From the NCBI RefSeq assembly GCF_026283925.1, contig NZ_JAPDPF010000006.1:62001-126000 (forward strand): 64,000 nt of DNA, written 5' to 3'. Of the stretch, positions 36,259 through 44,290 are shown one piece after another (within the stretch, counting starts at the first letter, position 1; each line of letters starts with the position of its first letter). Position numbers and translations under genes: made by a program. The DNA comes from Dyella halodurans (GTDB taxonomy: Bacteria; Pseudomonadota; Gammaproteobacteria; Xanthomonadales; Rhodanobacteraceae). The notes under the pieces are model-generated. The model saw nothing but the letters and a program-made list of their open reading frames with translations. It made no database searches and was not told the origin of the DNA.

Positions 36259-37065
36259 ATGAAGAAGTCAACCTACGACGAACGCCGCGAGCTTGGCGCC
36301 TTCCTTTCCGTTCGACGTGCACAACTTCGACCTAACGAGTTCGGGCTTCCCGGTGGAACCAGGCGCACTCCTGGTCTGCGACGAGAGGAGGTTGCGGTTC
36401 TAGCAGGGGTGAGCGTGAGCTGGTACACCTGGCTTGAGCAAGGCCGAGATATCCAGGTATCGGACAACGCACTTGGTCGCATTTCCCGAGTATTGAGACT
36501 CAACGACATCGAAACGGCTTACTTGTCTTCGTTGTCATCGCGCGCTGCTCCCCAGGTCAAAAGCAGCAAGAAACTGAGCGATGGCTTGAGGATGCTTGTT
36601 GATGCCATGAACCCCATCCCTGCGTATGTTCGAAATCCTCAGCTGGATATTCTCGCGTGGAATAGTGCCATGGCTGATCTATTGGTCGACTACGGCTCTC
36701 TGGAGCCGTTTGAGCGCAACCTGCTGCGCCTTCTGTTTTTGTACTCCCCTTATAGGACGCTCATTCTCGATTGGGAACAGATGGCTCGCGGCATGATCTC
36801 AGCGTTCCGAACTGCTCGCGCAAAGGCGCATGACAAGACGCCCTTCGACAGGCTCGTCGCGGAATTGATCGACCTAAGTGACGAGTTTCGTGAGTGGTGG
36901 CCCGATACCCAGGTGCGAGGTTTCAACGAGGGTAGTAATCGTCTGATGCACCCGACCAAAGGGCTGACAGAGTTTATTTACATTGCGCTAACGCCCGCGG
37001 GACGCCCGGACCTTTCACTGGTCAGTTACGTCCTCCAGAGCTCTGCCTATGACTCCCGGTCATAG
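36259..37065 (+). CDS. Helix-turn-helix regulator with MmyB-type ligand domain
   Basis: A 268-residue XRE-type regulator: N-terminal helix-turn-helix (RTPGLRREEVAVLAGVSVSW then YTWLEQGRDIQVSDNALGRI) and a C-terminal PAS-like MmyB ligand-binding domain (NPIPAYVRNPQLDILAWNSA, FEAR-like stretch FRTARAKAHDKTPFDRLVAE, and RLMHPTKGL). The architecture is typical of the MmyB family, many of which control short-chain dehydrogenases or other oxidoreductases next to them. Here the candidates are the hydrolase upstream and the aldehyde dehydrogenase/ene-reductase genes downstream. Confidence 0.88.
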   Translation: MKKSTYDERRELGAFLSVRRAQLRPNEFGLPGGTRRTPGLRREEVAVLAGVSVSWYTWLEQGRDIQVSDNALGRISRVLRLNDIETAYLSSLSSRAAPQVKSSKKLSDGLRMLVDAMNPIPAYVRNPQLDILAWNSAMADLLVDYGSLEPFERNLLRLLFLYSPYRTLILDWEQMARGMISAFRTARAKAHDKTPFDRLVAELIDLSDEFREWWPDTQVRGFNEGSNRLMHPTKGLTEFIYIALTPAGRPDLSLVSYVLQSSAYDSRS

Positions 37066-37181
37066 GATAACAAGACGCCTTCTTGGCCTTAACCAGATCA
37101 CCATAATGGGTTTCGCACAGCGATCCACTGGAGATTGGACTCCAACGGGGGACGCTGCCGCCACCCCTCATGGAGTCTGCT

Positions 37182-38597
37182 ATGACCAACAACGCGTACA
37201 ATCCCGCGATCGTGTACGTCGACGGCGGCGTTTCCCGTAATCCCGCGAATGACGAGTTGATTGCGACCTACCCGTATCAGACCTCCGACGATGTCGAACG
37301 GATGCTTGATGCGAACTCGGCCGCCTTCCGAATGTGGCGTGCCACGCCCATGAGCGAGCGCGTCATCGTTTATCGTCGTCTGGCGACAGTGCTTCGCGAT
37401 CGCACGGAGCGCCTCGCTTCGGTCATCACCGCTGAGATGGGTAAGCCCATCGTTGCTGCCCGCGCCGAGGTCGAAAAATGCGCCGCAACGATCGATTGGA
37501 TTGCTGCAAACGGCCCCGCGATTCTTGCCGATGAGCCTGTGCCGGTAGACGCAAATGATCAGGTGCATGTTTCCTACCTGCCGATAGGCTCGATTCTCGC
37601 CGTCATGCCGTGGAACTTTCCACTCTGGCAGGTCGTCCGTGCGTCTGGACCAATCATGCTCTCTGGTAACGGCTTCATCCTTAAGCATGCCCCAAATGTG
37701 ATGGGCGCGGCGTATGCGCTGGAAGAGGCTTATGAGGCCGCCGGCTTTCCCAAGGGCCTCTTCGCGAACCTGAATTCTGACAATGCTACGGTCGCGCACG
37801 TCATCGAGGATTCCCGTGTCGCCGCGGTGACTTTGACCGGCAGCATGCGCGCGGGCGCTGCCGTCGCGTCGACTGCCGCAAGGGCACTTAAGAAGAGCTT
37901 GCTTGAGCTCGGCGGCAGCGATGCGTTCATCGTCTTAGCTGATGCAAATATTGAACTTGCCGTTGAAGCGGCAATCCATGCCCGCTTCCAGAATTCGGGG
38001 CAAGTATGCCTGGCGGCAAAACGTTTCATCCTTGAGCGTCCAATAGCCGACCAGTTCACTCGCAAATTCGTGGAAGCAGCAAGAACCCTGAAGATCGGCG
38101 ATCCCACGGATACATCAACCCAAATCGGCCCGATGGCGCGCAAGGATCTGCGTGACGAGCTGCATGACCAAGTCGAACGGAGCCTCGCCGAAGGTGCAAC
38201 GCTCCTCCTTGGCGGCAAAAAGGTGCCTGGAGCTGGCAACTTCTATGAACCGACTGTGCTGGGTGACGTCGCTCCAGGTATGACTGCCTTCGATGAAGAA
38301 ACGTTTGGACCGGTCGCAGCCATCGCGATAGCTGATGACCTGGAACACGCCATCGAGTTGGCAAACACGAGCGATTACGGTCTTGGGGGGAACCTGTGGA
38401 CCTCGGATACCGAACGAGCGCAGCGTATCGCTCGTCGCCTGGATACGGGCGGGGTATTTATCAATGGCTTTAGCGCTTCGAATCCGCGGATTCCAGTCGG
38501 CGGGGTGAAGAAAAGTGGTTACGGGCGCGAGCTTTCGCACTTTGGCCTGCGCGAGTTCACTAACGCCCAGGCTGTATGGATAAGGACGGTCGACTAG
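37182..38597 (+). CDS. NAD(P)-dependent aldehyde dehydrogenase (succinate-semialdehyde type)
   Basis: A 471-residue aldehyde dehydrogenase, closest in style to the Sad/YneI succinate-semialdehyde group (TYPYQTSDDVERMLDANSAAF, AEMGKPIVAARAEVEKCA, MPWNFPLWQVVR). The catalytic glutamate is in LLELGGSDAFIVL and the catalytic cysteine in NSGQVCLAAKRFI. The C-terminal FDEETFGPVAAIAIAD and FINGFSASNPRIPVGGVKKS are typical. Start 37182 has GGAG six bases upstream; an in-frame ATG at 37170 overlaps that site. The true aldehyde could differ; context suggests general aldehyde detoxification. Confidence 0.9.
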   Translation: MTNNAYNPAIVYVDGGVSRNPANDELIATYPYQTSDDVERMLDANSAAFRMWRATPMSERVIVYRRLATVLRDRTERLASVITAEMGKPIVAARAEVEKCAATIDWIAANGPAILADEPVPVDANDQVHVSYLPIGSILAVMPWNFPLWQVVRASGPIMLSGNGFILKHAPNVMGAAYALEEAYEAAGFPKGLFANLNSDNATVAHVIEDSRVAAVTLTGSMRAGAAVASTAARALKKSLLELGGSDAFIVLADANIELAVEAAIHARFQNSGQVCLAAKRFILERPIADQFTRKFVEAARTLKIGDPTDTSTQIGPMARKDLRDELHDQVERSLAEGATLLLGGKKVPGAGNFYEPTVLGDVAPGMTAFDEETFGPVAAIAIADDLEHAIELANTSDYGLGGNLWTSDTERAQRIARRLDTGGVFINGFSASNPRIPVGGVKKSGYGRELSHFGLREFTNAQAVWIRTVD

Positions 38598-38674
38598 CCG
38601 AGCGCGCCTGATCCGCATTTCCGCGCTATCCCGTCCCATTACCCCATCGCTAATTCTTTAGAGGAGTGCTTGTT

Positions 38675-39811
38675 ATGGCCGGCTCGACCAGCCTCGTGTT
38701 GCAGCCTGTGACCATCGGAGACCTGCAACTGAGCAATCGAATAGTCATGGCTCCGATGACACGCAGCCGGGCAGATGATGCCGGCGTCATACCCGAATAC
38801 GCAGCTGACTATTACGGGCAGCGTGCGCAGGCCGGGCTTATCGTTACCGAAGCTACCAATATCTCGGCTCAGGGTCGCGGCTATCCGCGCACGCCCGGCA
38901 TCTGGTCAGATGAGCAGGTAACCGCATGGCGCAGAGTCACCACGGCCGTGCACCAGCGTGGAGGAAAGATCTTTCTACAGCTCTGGCACACAGGTCGGAT
39001 GTCCCACCCTGATATGCATGGCGGCGCGCTCCCCGTCGCACCATCAGCTATCCGCCCACTGGGCCAGATCCGTGTCGGTGATGGCATGAAGGATTTTGTC
39101 ACGCCGCGGGCATTGGAGACCGACGAGATACCACGGATCGTCGAGGACTACCGCCGCGCTGCGGATAAGGCCAAGAGGGCCGGATTTGACGGTGTGGAAG
39201 TTCATTCCGCCAACAACTATCTTCTCGAGCAGTTCGTCCGCGACAGCACCAACCGCCGCGGAGATCAATACGGCGGCACGCTCAGCAATCGGCTGCGGTT
39301 TCCGCTGGACGTCGTGCGTGCAGTCATTGACGTTTGGGGCGCAAAGCGAGTTGGTATCCGCATATCGCCGGTGACAACCACACCTGGCGAAACTCCGCTC
39401 GATAGCCACACAGAAAACACCTTTGCAAGCTACATCGACGAGCTCTCCAAGCTCGGCCTTCTCTACGTGCACGGCATCGAAGGAATTACCCAACAGAGTC
39501 GCGATACGCCAGCCAGCTTGAATATCGCAGCACTCCGCCGGCGCTTCGCTGGTGCTTACATCGCAAACAACCAATATACCCTCGAACTAGCGGAAAAGGC
39601 GCTGGCTGCCGGTGATGCGGATTTGTTTAGTTTCGGCCGCCCCTTCATCGCCAATCCTGACTTTGTGGAGCGACTTCGGGTCGGCGCGCCCTTGGCCGAT
39701 GCACCAAAGCAATATTGGTATGGCGGCGATGCCACGGGCTATTCCGATTGGCCACCCATGGTTGCGCTTCGCGGTAATCAGCGCTCGGAGCCTCTGGTTA
39801 ATCAACAATAG
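38675..39811 (+). CDS. Old Yellow Enzyme-family ene-reductase (first copy)
   Basis: A 378-residue FMN-dependent, NAD(P)H-using reductase of activated C=C bonds, quinones or nitroesters. OYE motifs: NRIVMAPMTRSRADDAGVIP, LIVTEATNISAQGRGY, FLQLWHTGRMSHPD, the substrate-binding pair in VEVHSANNYLLEQF (HxxN), DQYGGTLSNRLRFPLDVV, and LFSFGRPFIANPDFVERL. Start 38675 (MAGSTSLVLQ) has GAGGAG eight bases upstream; the open frame begins at 38666. It lies 77 bp after the aldehyde dehydrogenase and 10 bp before the FUSC-like gene, so probably in an operon with both. Confidence 0.92.
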   Translation: MAGSTSLVLQPVTIGDLQLSNRIVMAPMTRSRADDAGVIPEYAADYYGQRAQAGLIVTEATNISAQGRGYPRTPGIWSDEQVTAWRRVTTAVHQRGGKIFLQLWHTGRMSHPDMHGGALPVAPSAIRPLGQIRVGDGMKDFVTPRALETDEIPRIVEDYRRAADKAKRAGFDGVEVHSANNYLLEQFVRDSTNRRGDQYGGTLSNRLRFPLDVVRAVIDVWGAKRVGIRISPVTTTPGETPLDSHTENTFASYIDELSKLGLLYVHGIEGITQQSRDTPASLNIAALRRRFAGAYIANNQYTLELAEKALAAGDADLFSFGRPFIANPDFVERLRVGAPLADAPKQYWYGGDATGYSDWPPMVALRGNQRSEPLVNQQ

Positions 39812-39821
39812 GGGCCAAGCG

Positions 39822-40340
39822 ATGCGCTTCGCTTCACAAGTGGTCCAGGCGATTCCTTTTCGCACGGCCATGTTTGTAGCCCGCTGTGCGGGAGCTGCTG
39901 CGACAGCCTATGAACTGGCTGTCTCACTTGGCTTGACCGAAGCTTCCTGGGCTGCAGTGTCGGCAGTAATCGTGTCTCAGGAAGAGCTCCGCGAGACTCA
40001 GTCGTCACTGGTGGGGCGGGTAATAGGCACGCTGGTTGGCATTGTAGTGACGATCCTCGTTCGCCAAGTGACCATGATTTTCACCGTGTCCGTTGGACTC
40101 CAGATGGGGCTAGCGATCGCCGTCTGTGCGCTGATCGCCCAGCGATTTCCTCTGCTTCGCGTTGCAATGTGGACGTGCCCGATCCTGCTTCTACCGTCAG
40201 ATCCCGTGGTGCCCATTACTGCGATCGCGGTGCTGCGTGGAGGCGAGGTTGTCTTGGGCACAGGGGTCGGCTGGTCGTTTCATTGGGTCGAGGCGTACTT
40301 CTTAAGTGAAGCGGCACAGAATGACCGACCTCTCCGCTAA
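39822..40340 (+). CDS. FUSC-domain (aromatic acid exporter-like) membrane protein
   Basis: A 172-residue inner-membrane protein with the FUSC_2 pattern: AIPFRTAMFVARCAGAAATA, then GLTEASWAAVSAVIVSQEEL with RETQSSLVGRVIGTLVGIVV, and several further hydrophobic segments. Full aromatic-acid exporters (AaeB type) are far longer, about 650 residues, so this is a short single-domain form without the cytoplasmic part. The frame is open upstream through the end of the ene-reductase; ATG 39822 is the first start after that stop. It may export organic acids made by neighbouring enzymes. Confidence 0.65.
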   Translation: MRFASQVVQAIPFRTAMFVARCAGAAATAYELAVSLGLTEASWAAVSAVIVSQEELRETQSSLVGRVIGTLVGIVVTILVRQVTMIFTVSVGLQMGLAIAVCALIAQRFPLLRVAMWTCPILLLPSDPVVPITAIAVLRGGEVVLGTGVGWSFHWVEAYFLSEAAQNDRPLR

Positions 40341-40642
40341 GGCTGTCATTGCCGCCCCTCCCTCGTGGCGCAGAAGAGGACACATCCGTTCCGCCTTGCG
40401 ATCACCAAAGCGTGGTCTTTCTACAACGTGCGCCGCTACCAGGCTCGAGATCGAACGGACTTCTGTGTGCGTATGAACGGTACGCAAGGCCGCACCGTTC
40501 CATAAAGCGATGTTCAGCACACCGCAATTGTTCACCTTCCCGCCCCAACGGGAGCGCACCGGCTCTTTGCTACGAAGCTCCGTTTTTTTGTTTCACTCTG
40601 TAGGCGAGTGGCCTGCTTACTAAAACAACCAAGGAAAACGCC
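40341..40642. other. Intergenic, no gene recognised
   Basis: A 302-bp gap between the FUSC-like gene and the DJ-1-like gene. Short frames on both strands show no family resemblance. The right end probably holds the promoter of the downstream gene, which is preceded by an A-rich AAGGAAAACGCC ribosome-binding region. Confidence 0.5.
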
Positions 40643-41323
40643 ATGAAAGTTCTCATTGTTTTGACCTCTCACGATCAACTGGGTAACACCGGCCGCAAGA
40701 CGGGCTTTTGGCTCGAAGAACTAGCTGCGCCGTACTACACCTTCAAGGACGCAGGCGTCGAAGTAGTTATGGCCTCGCCTAAGGGCGGCCAGCCTCCGCT
40801 GGACCCCAAGAGCAACGAACCGTCTTTCCGCACCGCCCTTACCCATCGTTTCGAAGCCGATGTCGCGGCCAATGCTCAACTGGCGAACACCGTTCGCCTC
40901 GATAGCGTCTCGCAGGCGGATTTCGACACCGTATTTTATCCGGGCGGCCACGGCCCACTCTGGGACCTCGCCGAAGATGCCCATTCGATCGCACTGATCG
41001 AGTCCTTCATCGAGGCTGGCAAGCCGGTCGCGCTCGTCTGTCATGCGCCGGGCGTGCTTCGCCACGTCAAGGCGGCAAATGGCAAGCCGCTGGTTGAAGG
41101 CAAGCAGGTCACCGGCTTTACCAATAGCGAGGAGGAGGGCGTTGGTCTAACAAAGATTGTTCCCTTTCTGGTCGAAGACGAACTCAAGGCAAAGGGTGGC
41201 CTGTATTCCAAGGGTCCGGACTGGGGCTCGTATGTGGTCACCGATGGCCTGCTGATCACGGGCCAGAACCCGGCGTCGTCGTCGGAAGCGGCGACGGTGC
41301 TGATGGAACGACTTTCCGCCTGA
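40643..41323 (+). CDS. DJ-1/PfpI (Hsp31-like) family protein
   Basis: A 226-residue class-I glutamine-amidotransferase-fold protein. The nucleophile elbow is KPVALVCHAPGVL with the reactive cysteine, the acidic partner lies in VFYPGGHGPLWDLAED, and the N-terminus (TSHDQLGNTGRKTGFWLEEL AAP region) carries the family glutamate. Related proteins act as glyoxalase III, protein/nucleotide deglycases or chaperones, with stress roles against methylglyoxal and electrophiles. AAGGAAAACGCC is the ribosome-binding region. It is followed by a secreted alpha/beta hydrolase 67 bp later. Confidence 0.88.
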   Translation: MKVLIVLTSHDQLGNTGRKTGFWLEELAAPYYTFKDAGVEVVMASPKGGQPPLDPKSNEPSFRTALTHRFEADVAANAQLANTVRLDSVSQADFDTVFYPGGHGPLWDLAEDAHSIALIESFIEAGKPVALVCHAPGVLRHVKAANGKPLVEGKQVTGFTNSEEEGVGLTKIVPFLVEDELKAKGGLYSKGPDWGSYVVTDGLLITGQNPASSSEAATVLMERLSA

Positions 41324-41390
41324 TCGAATCGCTTCTTTGAATCCAACTATCACCAGCCCATCGATTGCTCGATTTTCTTGGGAGAAACAC

Positions 41391-42158
41391 ATGAAGAGCT
41401 TATTCAGCCGCACCCGCATCGCTGCCGCGCTGGCCATAAGTCTGTCCGCTTTCGGCGCCCACGCGACACCTTCTCAACCGATCAAGAATATCGTGCTGGT
41501 GCATGGCTTCTTCGCGGACGGTTCTGGCTGGAAAGCTGTGTCGGACATCCTTATGAAAGACGGCTACAACGTAGCTGTCGTTCAACAACCGGAGACCTCG
41601 CTCGCGGATGACGTAAAAGCTACGCTCGGCGTGCTTCACATGCAGGACGGTCCGGCCATCCTTGTGGGCCACAGCTACGGCGGCGCCGTAATCACGGAAG
41701 CTGGCAACGATCCTCAGGTGGCGGGCCTCGTTTACATCGCCGCGTACCAGCCCGATGACGGTGAGAGTCTGGCAACCCTCACGGAAAAGTTTCCCGGCGC
41801 CACCAAAGCGATTAAGAAAACCGCAGACGACTTTCTTTACATCGACCCCGCCCAATTGCATGCGGACTTCGCCGCCGACGTTCCTGCTGCCATCACGCGC
41901 TTCATGGGCATCTCGCAGGTGATGCCATCCGTGCATGCCTTTACTGACCCTGTGTCTAAGGCAGCGTGGAAGGTCAAACCCAGCTGGTCGCTGGTCGCCA
42001 AGTCCGATCGCACGGTCAACCCGGAGCTTGAACGCTTTATGGCCAAGCGCGCCGGCAGCACCACGATCGGCGTGGACTCAAGCCATGCCGCATTCCTTTC
42101 GCATCCGAAAGAGGTGGCGAAGCTGATTGAGCAGGCTGCGGTAGGTTCATCGAAATAA
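41391..42158 (+). CDS. Exported alpha/beta hydrolase
   Basis: A 255-residue alpha/beta hydrolase with a signal peptide (MKSLFSRTRIAAALAISLSA, cut near AHA-TPS). The fold core is IVLVHGFFADGSGWKAV, the nucleophile elbow ILVGHSYGGAVITEA, and the C-terminal histidine is in DSSHAAFLSHP. Similar proteins resemble the esterase/RBBP9-like and pheophorbidase-like hydrolases common beside oxidative-stress genes. Start 41391 has GGAGAAACAC upstream; the open frame extends to 41337 but would bury the signal peptide. Confidence 0.88.
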   Translation: MKSLFSRTRIAAALAISLSAFGAHATPSQPIKNIVLVHGFFADGSGWKAVSDILMKDGYNVAVVQQPETSLADDVKATLGVLHMQDGPAILVGHSYGGAVITEAGNDPQVAGLVYIAAYQPDDGESLATLTEKFPGATKAIKKTADDFLYIDPAQLHADFAADVPAAITRFMGISQVMPSVHAFTDPVSKAAWKVKPSWSLVAKSDRTVNPELERFMAKRAGSTTIGVDSSHAAFLSHPKEVAKLIEQAAVGSSK

Positions 42159-42233
42159 CGACCTTACGTCCCTTGCGGTACGGGTCGTCGAAATGACGAC
42201 CCACTGCCCCGACATGAAGACAAAGGCACTTCC

Positions 42234-42335
42234 ATGAGCAAGGAAACCGCAGGAAAGGTCATCCTCGTTACCGGCGCGAGTACCGTCATCGGTGCGAGAA
42301 GGCATCACTCCTCGCTCTGGAAGCTGGCATTTTGA
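42234..42335 (+). pseudogene. 5' fragment of a short-chain dehydrogenase (SDR)
   Basis: The frame starts MSKETAGKVILVTGAST, the N-terminal nucleotide-binding strand and first half of the TGxxxGxG motif of an SDR, then jumps to GARR and ends after 33 residues. GARR normally follows the second strand about 25 residues later, so an internal deletion is likely. A frameshifted ALEAGI follows. The rest of the gene is missing and PhzF begins 48 bp downstream. Confidence 0.65.
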
Positions 42336-42383
42336 CTACAAGGTCTTTTCTAGGTACCCATTCAGCACGAGGACGAAACCTGC

Positions 42384-43211
42384 ATGCGAACAAAGCGCTT
42401 CAGCCAGATCGACGTCTTTTCTGGCGAACTCTTCATGGGCAATCCAGTTGCCGTGGTACATGGCGCAGATGACTTTTCCGACGAGGACATGGCAGCTCTT
42501 GCACGCTGGACCAACCTTAGTGAAACCTGCTTTCTTTTGGAGCCGAACGACCCGCGTGCTGATTATCGCGTCCGATTCTTCTCTTCGCTGCGCGAAATGC
42601 CATTTGCCGGCCACCCCACGCTCGGTACGTGTCATGCCTGGTTGTCGGCTGGTGGTGTGCCCCGCGATACGCAAGTGATGCAGGAATGCGCCATCGGGCT
42701 CGTTCCTATACGCATCTCAGAGCGCGACTTGGCATTTGAGGCACCTTCATTCGTGCGTTCTGGTGCCGCCGACGGGGCATTGGTAGAGCGCATTCTCATC
42801 GCCTTTGGTTTGCAAAGGAGCGAGGTCCTGCACGCCGAGTGGGTTGATAACGGGGCTGGATGGTTGGCGCTCATGTTGAACGATGACGCACGGCTTCTCG
42901 CGCTGAAGCCGGACCTCGCTTCGCTGCACGCACTTCCGATTGGGTTAATTGCGCCATCGCGAGGCGATGCGGCTTACGAAGTGCGTGCTTTCGTGGGAGG
43001 CGATGCGATGCCGGAGGATCCTGCCACCGGAAGTCTCAACGCAGGGATCGCCCGTTGGCTGATCGAGACTGGCATGGCACCGGCATCGTTCACCATTGCC
43101 CAAGGCACTGCCATGGGGAGAAAAGGGCGCATCCACGTACAAGCGTCAGAGGGACGGATTTGGGTTGGAGGAGCTTGCGTCACGCGGGTAGATGGCGTTC
43201 TGCACGCGTGA
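42384..43211 (+). CDS. PhzF-family isomerase/epimerase-like protein
   Basis: A 275-residue protein of the PhzF/diaminopimelate-epimerase fold. Conserved parts: FSQIDVFSGELFMGNPVAVV, the active-site glutamate in NLSETCFLLEP, FAGHPTLGTCHAWL and EDPATGSLNAGIARWLIETG with the second acidic residue, and a closing GRKGRIHVQASEGRIWVGG. True PhzF acts in phenazine synthesis, but no other phz gene is present. Most PhzF-like proteins have unknown substrates, so this call is to family only. Ribosome-binding site GAGGACGAAACC. Confidence 0.85.
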   Translation: MRTKRFSQIDVFSGELFMGNPVAVVHGADDFSDEDMAALARWTNLSETCFLLEPNDPRADYRVRFFSSLREMPFAGHPTLGTCHAWLSAGGVPRDTQVMQECAIGLVPIRISERDLAFEAPSFVRSGAADGALVERILIAFGLQRSEVLHAEWVDNGAGWLALMLNDDARLLALKPDLASLHALPIGLIAPSRGDAAYEVRAFVGGDAMPEDPATGSLNAGIARWLIETGMAPASFTIAQGTAMGRKGRIHVQASEGRIWVGGACVTRVDGVLHA

Positions 43212-43379
43212 TCATGCTCTTACCTGGTGCTGGAGGGATGGATCGGAGCTTGGTCCACCTACAGGCTTTCCGGGTAGGCAATGTCCGCTTTCGACTGCCG
43301 TTTTAACCGGTCAACGTAAGACTTTGATCAATTCGCTGAGGGTTTCTTGGGCAGCGCTGCGAGTTGTCTACGGGCTGGC

Positions 43380-43438
43380 GGGACACTTTATGCTTTATTT
43401 CAACCGTAAAGTGTCCCAAACGGACAATTTATGCTTTA
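43380..43438. repeat. Cluster of transposon-end-like repeats (cluster 2)
   Basis: GGACACTTTATGCTTTA (43381-43397) and GGACAATTTATGCTTTA (43422-43438) are direct repeats 41 bp apart. Between them 43399-43416 carries the inverted form TTTCAACCGTAAAGTGTCC, so GGGACACTTTA (43380-43390) and TAAAGTGTCCC (43407-43417) form a perfect 11-bp inverted repeat. A weaker AAAGGACAATTT follows at 43459-43470. The motifs and spacing match cluster 1 at 31297-31415. Confidence 0.55.
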
Positions 43439-43743
43439 GAGAGCAACAACTGTTCGTTAAAGGACAATTTTTCGCGCCGGTTAAAGGAAAGTCTTTCACT
43501 TCTTTGCAAATAGAGGTGGTGGCGATAGCTGGCACCCGAAGAGGAACTCCCCCGGTCGAATTGCTATATCGCCAAACGGCCCAGTATTGGCGCCTCAGTG
43601 GACTCTGAGTGCAAGTCCCGCTCTCGCGGCCAGCGATCTGGTCGCCGTGACATAGTCACTGAGGACGTGGCCGAATACCTATTATCGGTCGGAAGCGGAC
43701 CCTTTCCCTAATCTCGGTGCGAACACTCAATGCCGGTGCACGG
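43439..43743. other. Intergenic, no gene recognised
   Basis: Between repeat cluster 2 and the HxlR gene nothing coding is supportable. The 43212-43379 stretch after PhzF is also empty; it contains GTCCGCTTTCGACTGCCG, a type of GC-rich repeat often left beside insertion sequences. The composition is mixed and A/T-richer than the surrounding genes. Confidence 0.4.
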
Positions 43744-44187
43744 TCAACTTTCGTCTGGCGTAACCACGCGTATTGGGCGGGTTCCGATCTTTGCACCTGT
43801 GGCCTCATCCACAGCCACCGCCTTGATGTCGGTTCCCGTCTCCGCGTCGAGAAAACGGGTCAGCTTGCCTCCACTGCGGTACTGGCGTCCCCACGCGCCA
43901 ATCATAAAGAGCACCGGCAGGAAATCCCGACCGGCATCCGTCAGCAGATATTCCTCACGGGGGGGATGCTCGGAGTAGCGGCGCTTCTCCAACAGTCCCT
44001 CCTCGGTCAGCGTGCCTAACCGCTGAGTCAGCATCGTCGGTGCAATGCCTAGACTCTTACGGAACTGGTCAAAGCGCGTGAGACCGGCGTGGGCGTCTCG
44101 CAGGATCAAGATGCTCCACCGGTCCCCCGCAAAAGCCAGGCTGCGCGCAATCGGGCAAGGCTCATTGCAAAGATCTTCGCTGTTCAT
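43744..44187 (-). CDS. HxlR-family transcriptional regulator
   Basis: A 147-residue winged-helix regulator: CPIARSLAFAGDRWSILILR, RFDQFRKSLGIAPTMLTQRL, then LTEEGLLEKRRYSEHPPREE and YLLTDAGRDFLPVL are the HxlR pattern, with the conserved N-terminal cysteines (LCNEPCPIA) that in relatives sense quinones or electrophiles. It is divergent from the SDR gene across a 103-bp gap that holds three copies of TCGATAGT. It probably represses the SDR/oxidoreductase genes and itself. Confidence 0.93.
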   Translation of the reverse strand: MNSEDLCNEPCPIARSLAFAGDRWSILILRDAHAGLTRFDQFRKSLGIAPTMLTQRLGTLTEEGLLEKRRYSEHPPREEYLLTDAGRDFLPVLFMIGAWGRQYRSGGKLTRFLDAETGTDIKAVAVDEATGAKIGTRPIRVVTPDES

Positions 44188-44193
44188 ATCAAA

Positions 44194-44255
44194 TCGATAG
44201 TGACTTACTTCGGAATCGATAGTATAGTCGATACGAAATCAGTAGTAACTATCGA
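44194..44255. promoter_or_regulatory. Probable HxlR operator region
   Basis: TCGATAGT occurs at 44194-44201 and 44216-44223 on the plus strand (22 bp apart) and inverted at 44248-44255. The outer pair extends to an 11-of-12 inverted repeat (TCGATAGTGACT / TCGATAGTTACT). The region lies between the divergent hxlR-type and SDR genes and is A/T-rich, as expected for overlapping promoters. Confidence 0.65.
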
Positions 44256-44290
44256 AGACAAGTGCATTTTTCCCGGCGGAGCTTTGAATC

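Noticed and set aside
42384-43211. PhzF-like gene as evidence for phenazine biosynthesis
   Set aside because: No other phenazine genes are nearby and PhzF-like proteins are widespread with unrelated or unknown functions.
43287-43320. Resemblance between 43287-43320 and 47390-47421 (both with CCGCTT ... CGGTC-ACG) as a possible insertion-sequence scar
   Set aside because: About two-thirds identity over some 35 bp is too weak to call without a database search.
43688-43701. GTCGGAAGCGGACC also occurs at 84-97, suggesting a long-range direct repeat
   Set aside because: Only 14 bp match and the flanks differ; likely chance or a common short intergenic motif in GC-rich DNA.
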